Origin: Pukyongia sp963768085
GTDB taxonomy: Bacteria > Bacteroidota > Bacteroidia > Flavobacteriales > Flavobacteriaceae
Direction: 5' to 3'
Length of the DNA: 64,000 nt
Assembly (NCBI GenBank): GCA_963768085.1
Contig: CAVYGO010000003.1
Location: 806,001 to 870,000, forward strand
Every line of letters starts with the position of its first letter. Position 1 is the stretch's first letter. Below the pieces are notes generated by a model. That model had not been told where the DNA came from. It was given only the letters and a program-made list of their open reading frames with translations, and ran no database searches. A program made the position numbers and the translations under genes. Shown here in pieces: positions 25,804-33,384 of this stretch.

Positions 25804-27183
25804 ATGAAAATCATCAATCAAACATCGAACCGGCTCATCACCTTATTAATTTTCTTTGCCTCCCTTTGGATAGCAAGTGCTCAATCCCCTGTACCCGGGC
25901 GTTACTGGGAACAATATAAAAATGTTGAGGACGCTGGATTTTCTACCGATAAACTTACATTGGTAAGTGAACAGTTCAACAATTCTCAGGGAGCGGTACT
26001 CATGGTCGTCCATAAAGGCAAAGTGGTTATTTCTCATGGAGATATTACGCGGCGGTTTATGGTGCATTCCATTCGCAAAGGTTTTATGAATGCACTCTAC
26101 GGCATTTACCATGATAAAGGTGTACTCCAACTGGATGCCACACTGGAATCGATGGGTATTGATGATATAAATCCCTTAACAGCAATTGAAAAAAAAGCAA
26201 CCATAGAAGATCTCCTTTCTGCCCGATCAGGAGTTTATCTCCCGTCCGCATATTCACCCAGAGGGATGGAAAAGAACTTGCCCGAAAGAGGCAGTCATGT
26301 ACCCGGCTCATTCTGGTTCTACAACAATTGGGATTTCAATGTTCTCCTTACTATTTTCGAACAGCAGACCGGGAAACAGTTCTTCAAAGAATTCGATAGA
26401 AAGATCGCCAAACCCATTGGAATGGAAGATTTCAGACCGACGGACATTTTTTATCGCTATGAAAAGGACAGATCTATGCATCCTGCCTATCTATTTAATA
26501 TGTCGACCAGGGATATGGCTCGATTTGGTGTGTTATTTCTTAATAAAGGAAAATGGAAGTCTAAGCAGCTTGTGCCCGCCGAATGGATTTCAAAGTCTAC
26601 TTCGGTTGTTTCTTCAGAATTGGGCAAATTTAATGAAAGGGGAAGTTTCGGTTATCTGTGGTGGGTGTCCGATGGGATACAAGGAGAACCCATGTATTAT
26701 ACCAGTGGATTGGGAGGCCATAGAATTATTGTACTGCCAAAATCAGACCTTATTATAGTCCACCGCACCAATACCTATGAAGGGAAAAATGTACCGGAAA
26801 GCGAAGTGATGCAGTTGGTGGAAAAGATACTTAATGCAAAGTCAGGATTGGACAAAGTCACGACATCAGTTATTCAATTGAAACCTAAATACAACTTGCC
26901 CGAGGCCGTAGTACTCGACAAATCAATTGTACAAAAATATGCGGGTAGCTATAAGCATCCATTTCTAGGGGATTTTATTATTCGAATAGAGAAGAACAAA
27001 GTTTATCTGGACACTAATATTGGCTCATTCAGATTGATCCCTACCGATAATGACAAGTTCTTTCCTGAAGACCTGGAGACCCCGATGAAGTTTGTACCTG
27101 CTCCAGACGAAAACGCAAAGTACACCATTAAACCCATCTTTGGGAAGGATAAAAGCCTTGAAGGGGCAATTATGTATTACTAA
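25804..27183 (+). CDS. Serine hydrolase of the beta-lactamase/DD-peptidase fold, exported
   Basis: 459 residues with a signal peptide (to about ASAQ, residue 27). The catalytic SxxK is S-I-R-K (Ser89, Lys92), preceded by RRFMVH; the YxN-like element is in the WFYNNWDFN segment near residue 175, and a SGLGGHRIIVLP strand stands in for KTG with HxI, common in EstB/AmpC-like class C relatives. A C-terminal lipocalin-like appendage (residues ~365-459; YAGSYKHPFLGDFIIRIEKNKVYL) is typical of these. The substrate may be a peptide, ester or beta-lactam; nothing distinguishes them. Behind the DUF6249 gene. Its terminator is inside the convergent tail-tube gene. Confidence 0.88.
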   Translation: MKIINQTSNRLITLLIFFASLWIASAQSPVPGRYWEQYKNVEDAGFSTDKLTLVSEQFNNSQGAVLMVVHKGKVVISHGDITRRFMVHSIRKGFMNALYGIYHDKGVLQLDATLESMGIDDINPLTAIEKKATIEDLLSARSGVYLPSAYSPRGMEKNLPERGSHVPGSFWFYNNWDFNVLLTIFEQQTGKQFFKEFDRKIAKPIGMEDFRPTDIFYRYEKDRSMHPAYLFNMSTRDMARFGVLFLNKGKWKSKQLVPAEWISKSTSVVSSELGKFNERGSFGYLWWVSDGIQGEPMYYTSGLGGHRIIVLPKSDLIIVHRTNTYEGKNVPESEVMQLVEKILNAKSGLDKVTTSVIQLKPKYNLPEAVVLDKSIVQKYAGSYKHPFLGDFIIRIEKNKVYLDTNIGSFRLIPTDNDKFFPEDLETPMKFVPAPDENAKYTIKPIFGKDKSLEGAIMYY

Positions 27184-27203
27184 CCTTGAATCGTATTATG
27201 CTT

Positions 27204-27686
27204 CTAGCCCTCCTGATTCGGGGGCTTTTTCTTATTTACTATCTCCTTGAAATAGCTATATGAAAATTCAATCGACTCTATTAGTACCTCATTTGCCATG
27301 GTATTTAGATCGGATGCCGACCATTTTACCGGCCAGGTATTCGCAAAACTCCATGCTTTTAATGGATCTCCATTTTCATCAAGCAAACTCACAACAATAT
27401 TTTTGGTTTTAATCTTTTCCGAAAGCCCTCCTCCGAGGGTTTTAGCACACCAATCGATCAGCGGAGAATCTTTTGGAACAAGCCCTCTTTTGAGTACCAG
27501 GTTGGAGAATTTTACGGCAGTCGGAACCCTATGTTTAAATATATTGTTCCCACCTTCGGTAATTTCTTCAGTCTCCATTTCCATAGTAAGTCCTGAGACT
27601 TCTTTGAAAGCAGCATCTACCGCACCGGAAGGATCCATGAAGCTCAATTTGAAATAAAATGCTACCGGTGGATATTCGTCACTCAT
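27204..27686 (-). CDS. Contractile-tail tube protein (gp19 family), copy 1
   Basis: 160 residues, the normal size of T4 gp19-like tube proteins. It shows F-K-E-V-S-G-L near residue 30, VLKRGLV near 66, SLLDENGDPLKAW and WPVKWSASDLNTMANEVLIESIEFSYSYF at the C-terminal half, all shared with the neighbouring 154-residue protein and with tube subunits of phage-like contractile injection systems (T6SS Hcp/gp19 fold). Tube subunits stack in hexameric rings inside the sheath. The last gene of the cassette: its final eight codons double as the stem of the terminator for the convergent serine hydrolase gene. Confidence 0.9.
   Translation of the reverse strand: MSDEYPPVAFYFKLSFMDPSGAVDAAFKEVSGLTMEMETEEITEGGNNIFKHRVPTAVKFSNLVLKRGLVPKDSPLIDWCAKTLGGGLSEKIKTKNIVVSLLDENGDPLKAWSFANTWPVKWSASDLNTMANEVLIESIEFSYSYFKEIVNKKKPPNQEG
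27206..27230 (+). terminator. Terminator of the serine hydrolase gene inside the tail-tube CDS
   Basis: AGCCC-t-CC pairs with GGGGGCT around TGATTC, followed by TTTTT on the plus strand. It lies entirely within the last codons of the minus-strand tube gene and begins 22 bases after the serine hydrolase stop. Confidence 0.7.
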
Positions 27687-27688
27687 AG

Positions 27689-28153
27689 TTAGCCTCCATT
27701 TTTTATCGTAAGTCCTTCATGGGCCAGTTCGAGTGTTTCGACGGCTACTTCGTTGGCATCCGATTTCATATCGGTCCCTGTGATCTTTGTAGGCCACGCA
27801 TTGGCTAGCGTCCAGGTCATGGTAGGAGAACCTGTTTCATCTAATAATTGAATAGTGACGGTTTCCCTTTTAATGACATTCATTTTAATCGCGTCGTACC
27901 ATTTCCAGAAATTATTATCATTGACAAAAACCCCTTTTTTTAAGGTCACATTGCCCGTTTTAGAAATTCCCGGCATTTTTATGGTGGAAAATTGCTTGTT
28001 GTTACCATGTCGGTATTCGATTGGTTGTGTTTCAGTATCCAGCCCCGATACTTCCTGAAAGGAAACCATGTTGTCCTGGGAACCAAGATTTACTGTGAAG
28101 TAGAACTTAGGTAAGGGCCACACACTCCCTTGTTTTGATCCGTCATCTGCCAT
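27689..28153 (-). CDS. Contractile-tail tube protein (gp19 family), copy 2
   Basis: 154 residues. F-Q-E-V-S-G-L near residue 32 followed by TETQPIEYRHGNN, then VTLKKGVFVND, LLDETGSPTMTW, NAWPTKITG and ANEVAVETLELAHEG match the tube fold and align along their whole length with copy 1, though the two have diverged widely. Tandem tube genes with distinct sequences are characteristic of extracellular contractile injection systems (afp/PVC/MAC type have two or three tube proteins, one at the baseplate end), which is why I favour that origin over a prophage. Two bases separate it from copy 1. Confidence 0.92.
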   Translation of the reverse strand: MADDGSKQGSVWPLPKFYFTVNLGSQDNMVSFQEVSGLDTETQPIEYRHGNNKQFSTIKMPGISKTGNVTLKKGVFVNDNNFWKWYDAIKMNVIKRETVTIQLLDETGSPTMTWTLANAWPTKITGTDMKSDANEVAVETLELAHEGLTIKNGG

Positions 28154-28181
28154 AATTCTAGTTTTTAGATATTATATTTCT

Positions 28182-29696
28182 TTATGATGCCTGCATTTTC
28201 TGCTTGACTGAAATTACAATAAATTCTGCTGGACGTAAAGGTGCAATTACAATTGATACACGCATTAGCCCATTAACAATGTCCTCGGCTGTCATTGTTA
28301 TACCTAAACCAATGCGTACTCCATATGCATCAGAGGGTTTAGCGCCTACCAGTGCTCCCTGTCTCCAAAGGTTGTTAAGGAAATTGGAGATCATTGCTTC
28401 TACCTGTTTCCAGGTATTCGCATCGTTAGGTGCAAAGACAAATGCTTTGATAGCTTCTTTCACAGATTGTTCTATAAAGATCAAGGTGCGACGTACATTA
28501 ATATATATCCAGTCGTTAGAGTTACTATCCAGGGTTCGGGCTCCCCAAACTAAATTGCCCCTGCCTGTAAATGCCCTAATGGCACAGATGGATTTTCCGT
28601 CTAATGGGGCGTTAAGATCTTCCTGCATATTGTTATCTATAGCGACCGATGGTGTTATAACACTCTGTAAATTTATATTGGCAGGAGCCTTCCAAACACC
28701 CCTTTGAATATCGACGCTCGTATAGATTCCCGCCATAGCTGACGACGGTGGTATAAGGTTTAATTTTTTAAGGATAGCATCCAGAATCAATGGATACTGC
28801 ACACTAATATTTCGAAAGTTCGAATCGGCGTCTGCCAGTGTAAACGATCGGTTATCACTGTCTCCATTGTTGGTGAAGCATGAAATCTGCTGGGCGATTT
28901 CAGGATCAATGTTGCCGTTTGTGTCGGTGAATTCAATCGTAAGTAGCGAGGAGATAATTGGGTATGAATCTGATGAAATATACTGAAAATTAATATCTGA
29001 AAGATCATGTACGGAGGTATGCAGCCATGGATAATAAGCAGCAGCGTAACTATTATTTTCAGGAAGAATTCCTCCAACTCCATTTCTGAAGTTATCCACA
29101 CAATTAGGAGTTGGACTAAGGTCTTGATAGCCTTCCGGGACATCGAGAATTGCGAACTTATTCTTTGTCTCGCTGCAGTGCTTGATCATATGATTCTGAA
29201 TATCGTAAGCACTTTGAATAGCAGAGATTATGGCTTCTGGAATTACCAGCATAGATGGATCGGGCTCATCACTAAGGAGATTCATGGCGCTGATAAAATC
29301 ATCTTTATCAAAACTAGACGAATAATCTCCAATACTCATCACGTAGCATTCAGAACCGCCATTGGCATAGAAGAATTTCATCGCAGCCAGCATACGATAG
29401 AACATACCCGAAGCTTTAATTTTGTATCCCTGTCCGTTTGCAGCTGTAAAATCAGGATCACTATTATTAACCTCAAGGTCGAACTCAATTTTCGGGAAAT
29501 CACCACCAAACTTGTTGATATAATCACTAAGTGAGGTGATCCGAACCGCACGGTTTAACAGGCTTTTTCCCTCGAAAGAGGTGTTTTGTGTATAACCTAT
29601 AAATGCCGGGATGGAAGTAGGTACAGGGATCACTGATCTACCCAATGCACTTATTTCTTCGATATATACGCCCGGAGTTAGAATTGATTTAGCCAT
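28182..29696 (-). CDS. Contractile-tail sheath protein
   Basis: 504 residues. The start LTPGVYIEEISALGRSVIPV, TSIPAFIGYTQ and the C-terminal signature WRQGALVGAKPSDAYGV ... GITMTAEDIVNGLMRVSIVIAPLRPAEFIVI are those of phage/eCIS tail sheath subunits (gp18 family), with the conserved C-terminal domain intact. Sheath subunits surround the tube and drive injection on contraction. A sheath, two tubes and one unknown gene make up the cassette; gaps are 2-28 bases, so it is one operon. The protein is of full length, so the cassette is not obviously decaying. Confidence 0.93.
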   Translation of the reverse strand: MAKSILTPGVYIEEISALGRSVIPVPTSIPAFIGYTQNTSFEGKSLLNRAVRITSLSDYINKFGGDFPKIEFDLEVNNSDPDFTAANGQGYKIKASGMFYRMLAAMKFFYANGGSECYVMSIGDYSSSFDKDDFISAMNLLSDEPDPSMLVIPEAIISAIQSAYDIQNHMIKHCSETKNKFAILDVPEGYQDLSPTPNCVDNFRNGVGGILPENNSYAAAYYPWLHTSVHDLSDINFQYISSDSYPIISSLLTIEFTDTNGNIDPEIAQQISCFTNNGDSDNRSFTLADADSNFRNISVQYPLILDAILKKLNLIPPSSAMAGIYTSVDIQRGVWKAPANINLQSVITPSVAIDNNMQEDLNAPLDGKSICAIRAFTGRGNLVWGARTLDSNSNDWIYINVRRTLIFIEQSVKEAIKAFVFAPNDANTWKQVEAMISNFLNNLWRQGALVGAKPSDAYGVRIGLGITMTAEDIVNGLMRVSIVIAPLRPAEFIVISVKQKMQAS

Positions 29697-29701
29697 CCCG
29701 A

Positions 29702-30511
29702 TTAAACATAAACTATGGTTGATGAATGGAAGGCTCCCTGTCTATCACCTTGATTGAATCTTCTGAGATTATCTGCTGATGGATTCGGTAGTTTTATCTC
29801 CATTTCTTTTTGTCCATCAGATTGTGGGCTATTGTATATCAATTCCAGTACCGGATGGTTTTCAATTTGCTGCCTTAAAGGCAATTGCGAATTTGAAGTA
29901 AACACTTTCGCCTCGTTTCCCCCTACGATAGTTTCGTCTTCAGGACCACTGTAAGTTTCTCCTGCTGAACCTTTGATCCCTATTACCAGAACCTCCATAT
30001 TTCTTGACTCGGGAACAATTATTTTGTATTGCCAAAAAATCTCTCGCGAATTGAATGTCAGGTGCAATGTTTTATTCGGGTTATTCTCGTCCGTAATAGC
30101 CTTTACATCGAGTAAGACCTCTCCCAAAACATGATTAAGGGGATCATCGTTTAGTTGAGCCTGGTCCACATGCAAAAGATCCTGTCCTACGATATTCTTC
30201 ATGTAGAGTATATCCGTATTGTTTAAATTAGAATTAGCTGTGTAATTATTAAATAGAGGATCATGTTGGATTAATTGAAATTGTAGTTTATCTATTCCAG
30301 CCAATTCTATGGCCATATCGAAATTGGATTGATCGGCTGTTCCACAATAGAAGGAGAACACATTTCTTTCCTGCCGCATCAACAGATCATTGTTTTTAAG
30401 GATTAAAGCGGTTTCTTCAAATGGCACCAACCTGAACCCTTCGGCAATGTTGTCCGGGAAGTAATTGTGATTTATACGAACCTCAAGCCATTTATGATAA
30501 TTTACATTCAT
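29702..30511 (-). CDS. Unknown protein, first gene of the sheath/tube cassette
   Basis: 269 residues, no signal peptide and no membrane segment. It opens MNVNYHKWLEVRINHNYF and contains VRINHNYFPDN, FSFYCGTADQSNF, LHLTFNSREIFWQYKIIVPES and GETYSGPEDETIVGG; these read as a beta-rich cytoplasmic or structural protein. I do not recognise a family; in particular it lacks the DUF4255 (tail-terminator) signature that usually leads eCIS operons. Five bases separate it from the sheath gene, so its role is probably structural or assembly-related within the cassette. I see only a weak -7-like TACTTTTA upstream. Confidence 0.6.
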   Translation of the reverse strand: MNVNYHKWLEVRINHNYFPDNIAEGFRLVPFEETALILKNNDLLMRQERNVFSFYCGTADQSNFDMAIELAGIDKLQFQLIQHDPLFNNYTANSNLNNTDILYMKNIVGQDLLHVDQAQLNDDPLNHVLGEVLLDVKAITDENNPNKTLHLTFNSREIFWQYKIIVPESRNMEVLVIGIKGSAGETYSGPEDETIVGGNEAKVFTSNSQLPLRQQIENHPVLELIYNSPQSDGQKEMEIKLPNPSADNLRRFNQGDRQGAFHSSTIVYV

Positions 30512-30607
30512 GTAGAATTAGTTGATGTTACTTCTTAAAAGTACTAATAAAAATGTGGAACAGAATTAGGTATAACTATGTAATATTAGATCTGGCCCAT
30601 AATTTTA

Positions 30608-30638
30608 TTTGGATAGACCAGATATTACTATATTTTTG
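30608..30638 (+). promoter_or_regulatory. Consensus Bacteroidetes promoter of the 6S-like RNA
   Basis: TTTG (30608-30611), 19 bases, then TATTTTTG (30631-30638): both boxes and the spacing match the Bacteroidetes consensus. The start site would fall near 30643-30646. Confidence 0.8.
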
Positions 30639-30644
30639 CAGCAC

Positions 30645-30816
30645 AATGAACAGAAGTATAATACATAATCCGTTAGGGCTGATGAGTCAGTTTGAGTGTC
30701 GTGTGATCAAATATTGGTCAATACGATACAGGGCGTTATGTATTAAATCTATGAGGTAAATCACGAGTTAAACCATATAAATTGATAACGTCCGATCCAA
30801 TCGGACGTTTTTTTTT
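30645..30816 (+). ncRNA. Structured non-coding RNA, 6S-like (6S-Flavo candidate)
   Basis: A complete transcription unit of about 170 bases without a credible protein. Its fold is simple: a 10-base perfect closing stem (30659-30668 with 30736-30745), an asymmetric internal bubble (27 bases on the 5' side, including a small CTGA-TGAG-TCAG hairpin, against 6 on the 3' side), and a 14-base-pair terminal hairpin (30696-30709 with 30715-30729, a single bulged A, three G-U pairs). A closing stem, a central bubble and a terminal stem-loop is the 6S RNA plan, in which the bubble mimics an open promoter and sequesters RNA polymerase; a Bacteroidetes family called 6S-Flavo is known. The family assignment is inference; the promoter-structure-terminator unit is seen directly. 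A 37-codon frame at 30646 is considered accidental. Confidence 0.6.
30787..30816 (+). terminator. Terminator of the 6S-like RNA
   Basis: Perfect 10-base arms AACGTCCGAT / ATCGGACGTT with a 3-base loop and nine T. Confidence 0.92.
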
Positions 30817-30867
30817 GAATTTTTTTAAAGCAGAATGAAATTTTAATTGAAACATAAAGGAAGTAGC

Positions 30868-30932
30868 ATTTGGAAGGTAAATATCTAAGGAACAAACCCT
30901 TGAGAAAATTTCCAAATATCCGCGAGTTGCGG
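30868..30932. other. Two adjacent hairpins of unknown role
   Basis: ATTTGGAA (30868) pairs with TTCCAAAT (30910-30917) and encloses CTAAGG / CCTTGAG with one bulged G; directly after it TCCGC-GAGTT-GCGGA forms a second hairpin (30919-30933). They lie between the 6S-like terminator and the next promoter. Neither has a T-run, so they are not simple terminators. Confidence 0.35.
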
Positions 30933-30999
30933 ACTAGTACTCTATTGCCTCAAAATAGCGCAACACATTGATAATCAATAATATAAATATCAATAAAAG

Positions 31000-31030
31000 T
31001 TTGGATTATAAAATTTTCTTCACATCTTTG
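31000..31030 (+). promoter_or_regulatory. Promoter of the leader upstream of the TPR gene
   Basis: TTTG (31000-31003), 19 bases, CATCTTTG (31023-31030): the same architecture as the 6S-like promoter, with one mismatch in the -7 box. Expected start near 31036. Confidence 0.7.
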
Positions 31031-31088
31031 CACCGCATTTGAAACGAAAATAAATGCGTAATTAATTACAATTTAAATTATAGAAGCT

Positions 31089-31166
31089 ATGAGTTTATGT
31101 AATCCCACACTCAAGAATCATAGATATAAAAGTATATCAATGAATCAGCTTCGGAATTATAAATAG
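31089..31166 (+). CDS. Possible 25-codon leader peptide
   Basis: The frame reads M-S-L-C-N-P-T-L-K-N-H-R-Y-K-S-I-S-M-N-Q and ends L-R-N-Y-K stop. It starts about 53 bases after the predicted transcription start and its last codons (31148-31155, GCTTCGGA) are complementary to a segment that also forms the following terminator. There is no run of one amino acid as in classical biosynthetic leaders, so the peptide may be incidental. Confidence 0.3.
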   Translation: MSLCNPTLKNHRYKSISMNQLRNYK

Positions 31167-31189
31167 AAACAAATAATCTTCTATGAAAG

Positions 31190-31222
31190 ATCCGAAGCAC
31201 ACCTGACTGTTTCGGATTTTTT
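31190..31222 (+). terminator. Conditional terminator (attenuator candidate) before the TPR gene
   Basis: ATCCGAA (31190-31196) pairs with TTCGGAT (31211-31217), extended by ACA/TGT in the loop, and six T follow. TCCGAAGC (31191-31198) can instead pair with GCTTCGGA (31148-31155), which would open the terminator and let transcription reach the TPR gene. Confidence 0.55.
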
Positions 31223-31293
31223 ATGCCTAATCGGCACGTCACTATCTGTTGCAGTAGGAATGACACAATTACTGAACAATAAATTTAAACAGA

Positions 31294-31878
31294 ATGGAGG
31301 CAAATACATCTAACATTTATTTATTCAAAGCTCTTGAGGCATATCCTTATGAATTGGCAAAGGCAATCGAAGCATTAAATTATGCATTGTCTTACGATCC
31401 TGAAAACGTAAGAGCCTTATGTTTAATGGCAACGATCCAGCACGAACAATTGGGGGAATATGAAGCAGCGAGATCTTATTACGAACAAGCTTTGGCGAGC
31501 CGATTGGATATACCCAACGTTTATCCGGAGTTTATCCGCTTGCTCGTGAACTACGAAGATTTCGACGACGCCCAAAGATTGATCGATTTTGCCAGAACGG
31601 TAAAGGGTATCGACAGAGCAGGGATTGAGCTTGCGCAAGGACATTTGTATGAGGCAATAGCCAGATTCGATGATGCGCTTGATTCATTAAAAGAGGCTAA
31701 GCAATTAGCAATGAACGGTGAATTTATTTATCACGTCGAGGAAGTAATTTCGCGGGTCAAGAAAAAGCGTGAAGTTGAAAACAACAAAAAACGCAAAATC
31801 GAAGAAACCGTGAAAGAACCGATACAGGATAGCTCAATGCCAAAATGGTTGTCTGATAGGCTCAACAACCTTATGTAG
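31294..31878 (+). CDS. TPR-repeat protein
   Basis: 194 residues made mostly of tetratricopeptide helices: ELAKAIEALNYALSYDPEN, RALCLMATIQHEQLGEYEAARSYYEQAL, EFIRLLVNYEDFDDAQRLID and GHLYEAIARFDDALDSLKEAKQL each fit the W-x2-LG-x2-Y-type TPR pattern, about four repeats between residues 5 and 145. A basic, charged tail (KKKREVENNKKRKIEE) and a final SSMPKWLSDRLNNL follow. No signal peptide: a cytoplasmic scaffold. It lies just beside, but is transcribed away from, the sheath/tube cassette; a functional link is possible but unsupported. A strong hairpin follows. Confidence 0.8.
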   Translation: MEANTSNIYLFKALEAYPYELAKAIEALNYALSYDPENVRALCLMATIQHEQLGEYEAARSYYEQALASRLDIPNVYPEFIRLLVNYEDFDDAQRLIDFARTVKGIDRAGIELAQGHLYEAIARFDDALDSLKEAKQLAMNGEFIYHVEEVISRVKKKREVENNKKRKIEETVKEPIQDSSMPKWLSDRLNNLM

Positions 31879-31907
31879 AATCCCTCATATAATTATTTGA
31901 GGGATTT
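31879..31907. terminator. Bidirectional terminator after the TPR gene
   Basis: Perfect arms AATCCCTCA / TGAGGGATT around 11 bases, then TTTTT on the plus strand. It also closes the convergent CoA-transferase gene, whose stop is at 31909. Confidence 0.9.
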
Positions 31908-31908
31908 T

Positions 31909-33183
31909 TTATTCTCCAAGTTTGAATCTGAAGAACATTTCCCGGTTGAGTTCTTCCTGGTGATCCGGATGCGCGATCGAAATAAGTGCGCGTGCCCTTT
32001 CTTTAAGACTTTTACCAAAAAGATTCACAACACCAAATTCAGTAGCTACGTAGTGAACATGTGCCCGTGTAGTTGTTACTCCAGCACCGGTCTTAAGGTA
32101 AGGTACTATCTTGGAATGACCTTTTTTTGTAACTGCAGGCATGGCAATAATTGGTTTTCCTCCCTCTGAAAGCGAGGCTCCACGGATGAAGTCCATTTGT
32201 CCGCCAACACCGGAGTACTGATAGGGGCCAATGGTATCGGCACATATCTGGCCAGTGAAATCGATTTCTATGGCGCTGTTTATGGCAGTAACCTTGGGCT
32301 GCAGACTAATACGGTGCGTGTCATTGGTGTAAGCTGCTTCTTTAAAGTGAACACTTGGGTTGTCGTCCACATAATCGTACAATCGTTGCGTTCCCATGGC
32401 AAAACAGGTCACGATCTTACCTGTTTTAATCTTTTTATGCTCACCGGTGATCACCCCCAATTCTAACAGTGGAAGAATACCATCGCTAAACATTTCAGTA
32501 TCGATTCCCAATCCTTTATGATTGGTTAAATTTTTCAGTACGGCATTCGGGATATTTCCTATTCCCATCTGAAGTGTAGCTCCATCTTCAACCAACCCGG
32601 CAACATGCCTTCCTATTTTGGTCTCTATCTCGGAAGGCTCGGTGAGGGGCGAATAATGTAATGGTTTGTCGATATGAACACCATAATCGATCCGGTTGAT
32701 ATGAATAATACCATCACCATGTGTACGGGGCACCTGTGGATTTACTAGGGCGATCACTTTTTTTGCTTTGTGCAGTGCCGGTAACGCAACATCAACCGAT
32801 ACACCTAATGAACAGAATCCGTGTACGTCGGGAGGGGAAACCTGGATAAAAGCAAAATCAAGTGGGATCGTATTTCTCCGGAAAAGCCAATGGATCTCGC
32901 TCAGGAAGATCGGGATATAATCTCCCTTATTGGTGTTTACACCTTTACGAACATTTGCCCCCACAAAGAAACTAAATACGTTGAATGTATCATCATAGGG
33001 TTCATGCATATATTTTGCTTCGCCTTCGGTATGGATCTGAATAATCTTCACATTTTCCAATTCCTGGTAGCGATCGCAAAGTTTGTCGATCAGCAGGTTA
33101 GGAGTCATAGAGGCTCCCTGGAAAAATACGGTGTCGTTACTTTTTACTTTAGATACGGCCTCTTCGGCAGTTACAATTCTCAT
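31909..33183 (-). CDS. Acetyl-CoA hydrolase/transferase family protein (acetate or 4-hydroxybutyrate CoA-transferase type)
   Basis: 424 residues. N-terminal FFQGASMTPNLLIDKL, then the catalytic segment LGIDTEMFSDGILPLL with the glutamate that forms the CoA thioester at residue 230, GIGNIPNAVLKNL just before it, and C-terminal GVGGQMDFIRGASLSEGGKPIIAMPAV and TTTRAHVHYVATEFGVVNLFGKSL, which are standard in Cat1/Cat2-type acetate CoA-transferases. It moves CoA between acetate and another acyl group; succinyl-CoA:acetate versus 4-hydroxybutyrate transfer cannot be told apart. Monocistronic; next to no pathway partner. Confidence 0.9.
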   Translation of the reverse strand: MRIVTAEEAVSKVKSNDTVFFQGASMTPNLLIDKLCDRYQELENVKIIQIHTEGEAKYMHEPYDDTFNVFSFFVGANVRKGVNTNKGDYIPIFLSEIHWLFRRNTIPLDFAFIQVSPPDVHGFCSLGVSVDVALPALHKAKKVIALVNPQVPRTHGDGIIHINRIDYGVHIDKPLHYSPLTEPSEIETKIGRHVAGLVEDGATLQMGIGNIPNAVLKNLTNHKGLGIDTEMFSDGILPLLELGVITGEHKKIKTGKIVTCFAMGTQRLYDYVDDNPSVHFKEAAYTNDTHRISLQPKVTAINSAIEIDFTGQICADTIGPYQYSGVGGQMDFIRGASLSEGGKPIIAMPAVTKKGHSKIVPYLKTGAGVTTTRAHVHYVATEFGVVNLFGKSLKERARALISIAHPDHQEELNREMFFRFKLGE

Positions 33184-33384
33184 GGGGTCTTAATTTTAAT
33201 AGACTGCAAAATACAGCTATTTCTTCAATCGCCGGAATGACGAATGTCACATTTGGTGTTAAGTCTGTGTTATCGTTGCGACCTATTGAGCGTACAAATA
33301 AAATCACTACTTTAAACTTCTCGAAGCACTGCCATTACTTCAACGAAAAAACACTTTAAATACGTGTTGTAATTTAAACCAACT

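Noticed and set aside
27204..30511. A prophage remnant as the source of sheath and tubes.
   Set aside because: There is no integrase, terminase, portal, capsid or lysis gene; tandem diverged tubes point to an injection-system origin.
30679..30690. CTGATGAGTC looks like the start of a hammerhead-ribozyme core (CUGAUGA).
   Set aside because: No GAAAC partner core or proper stem II/III follows within reach; the bases fit a small CTGA-TGAG-TCAG hairpin in the bubble of the 6S-like RNA.
30646..30759. 37-codon open frame at the 5' end of the 6S-like transcript.
   Set aside because: It starts about at the predicted transcription start, has no family character and overlaps the stems; the RNA structure and terminator explain the region better.
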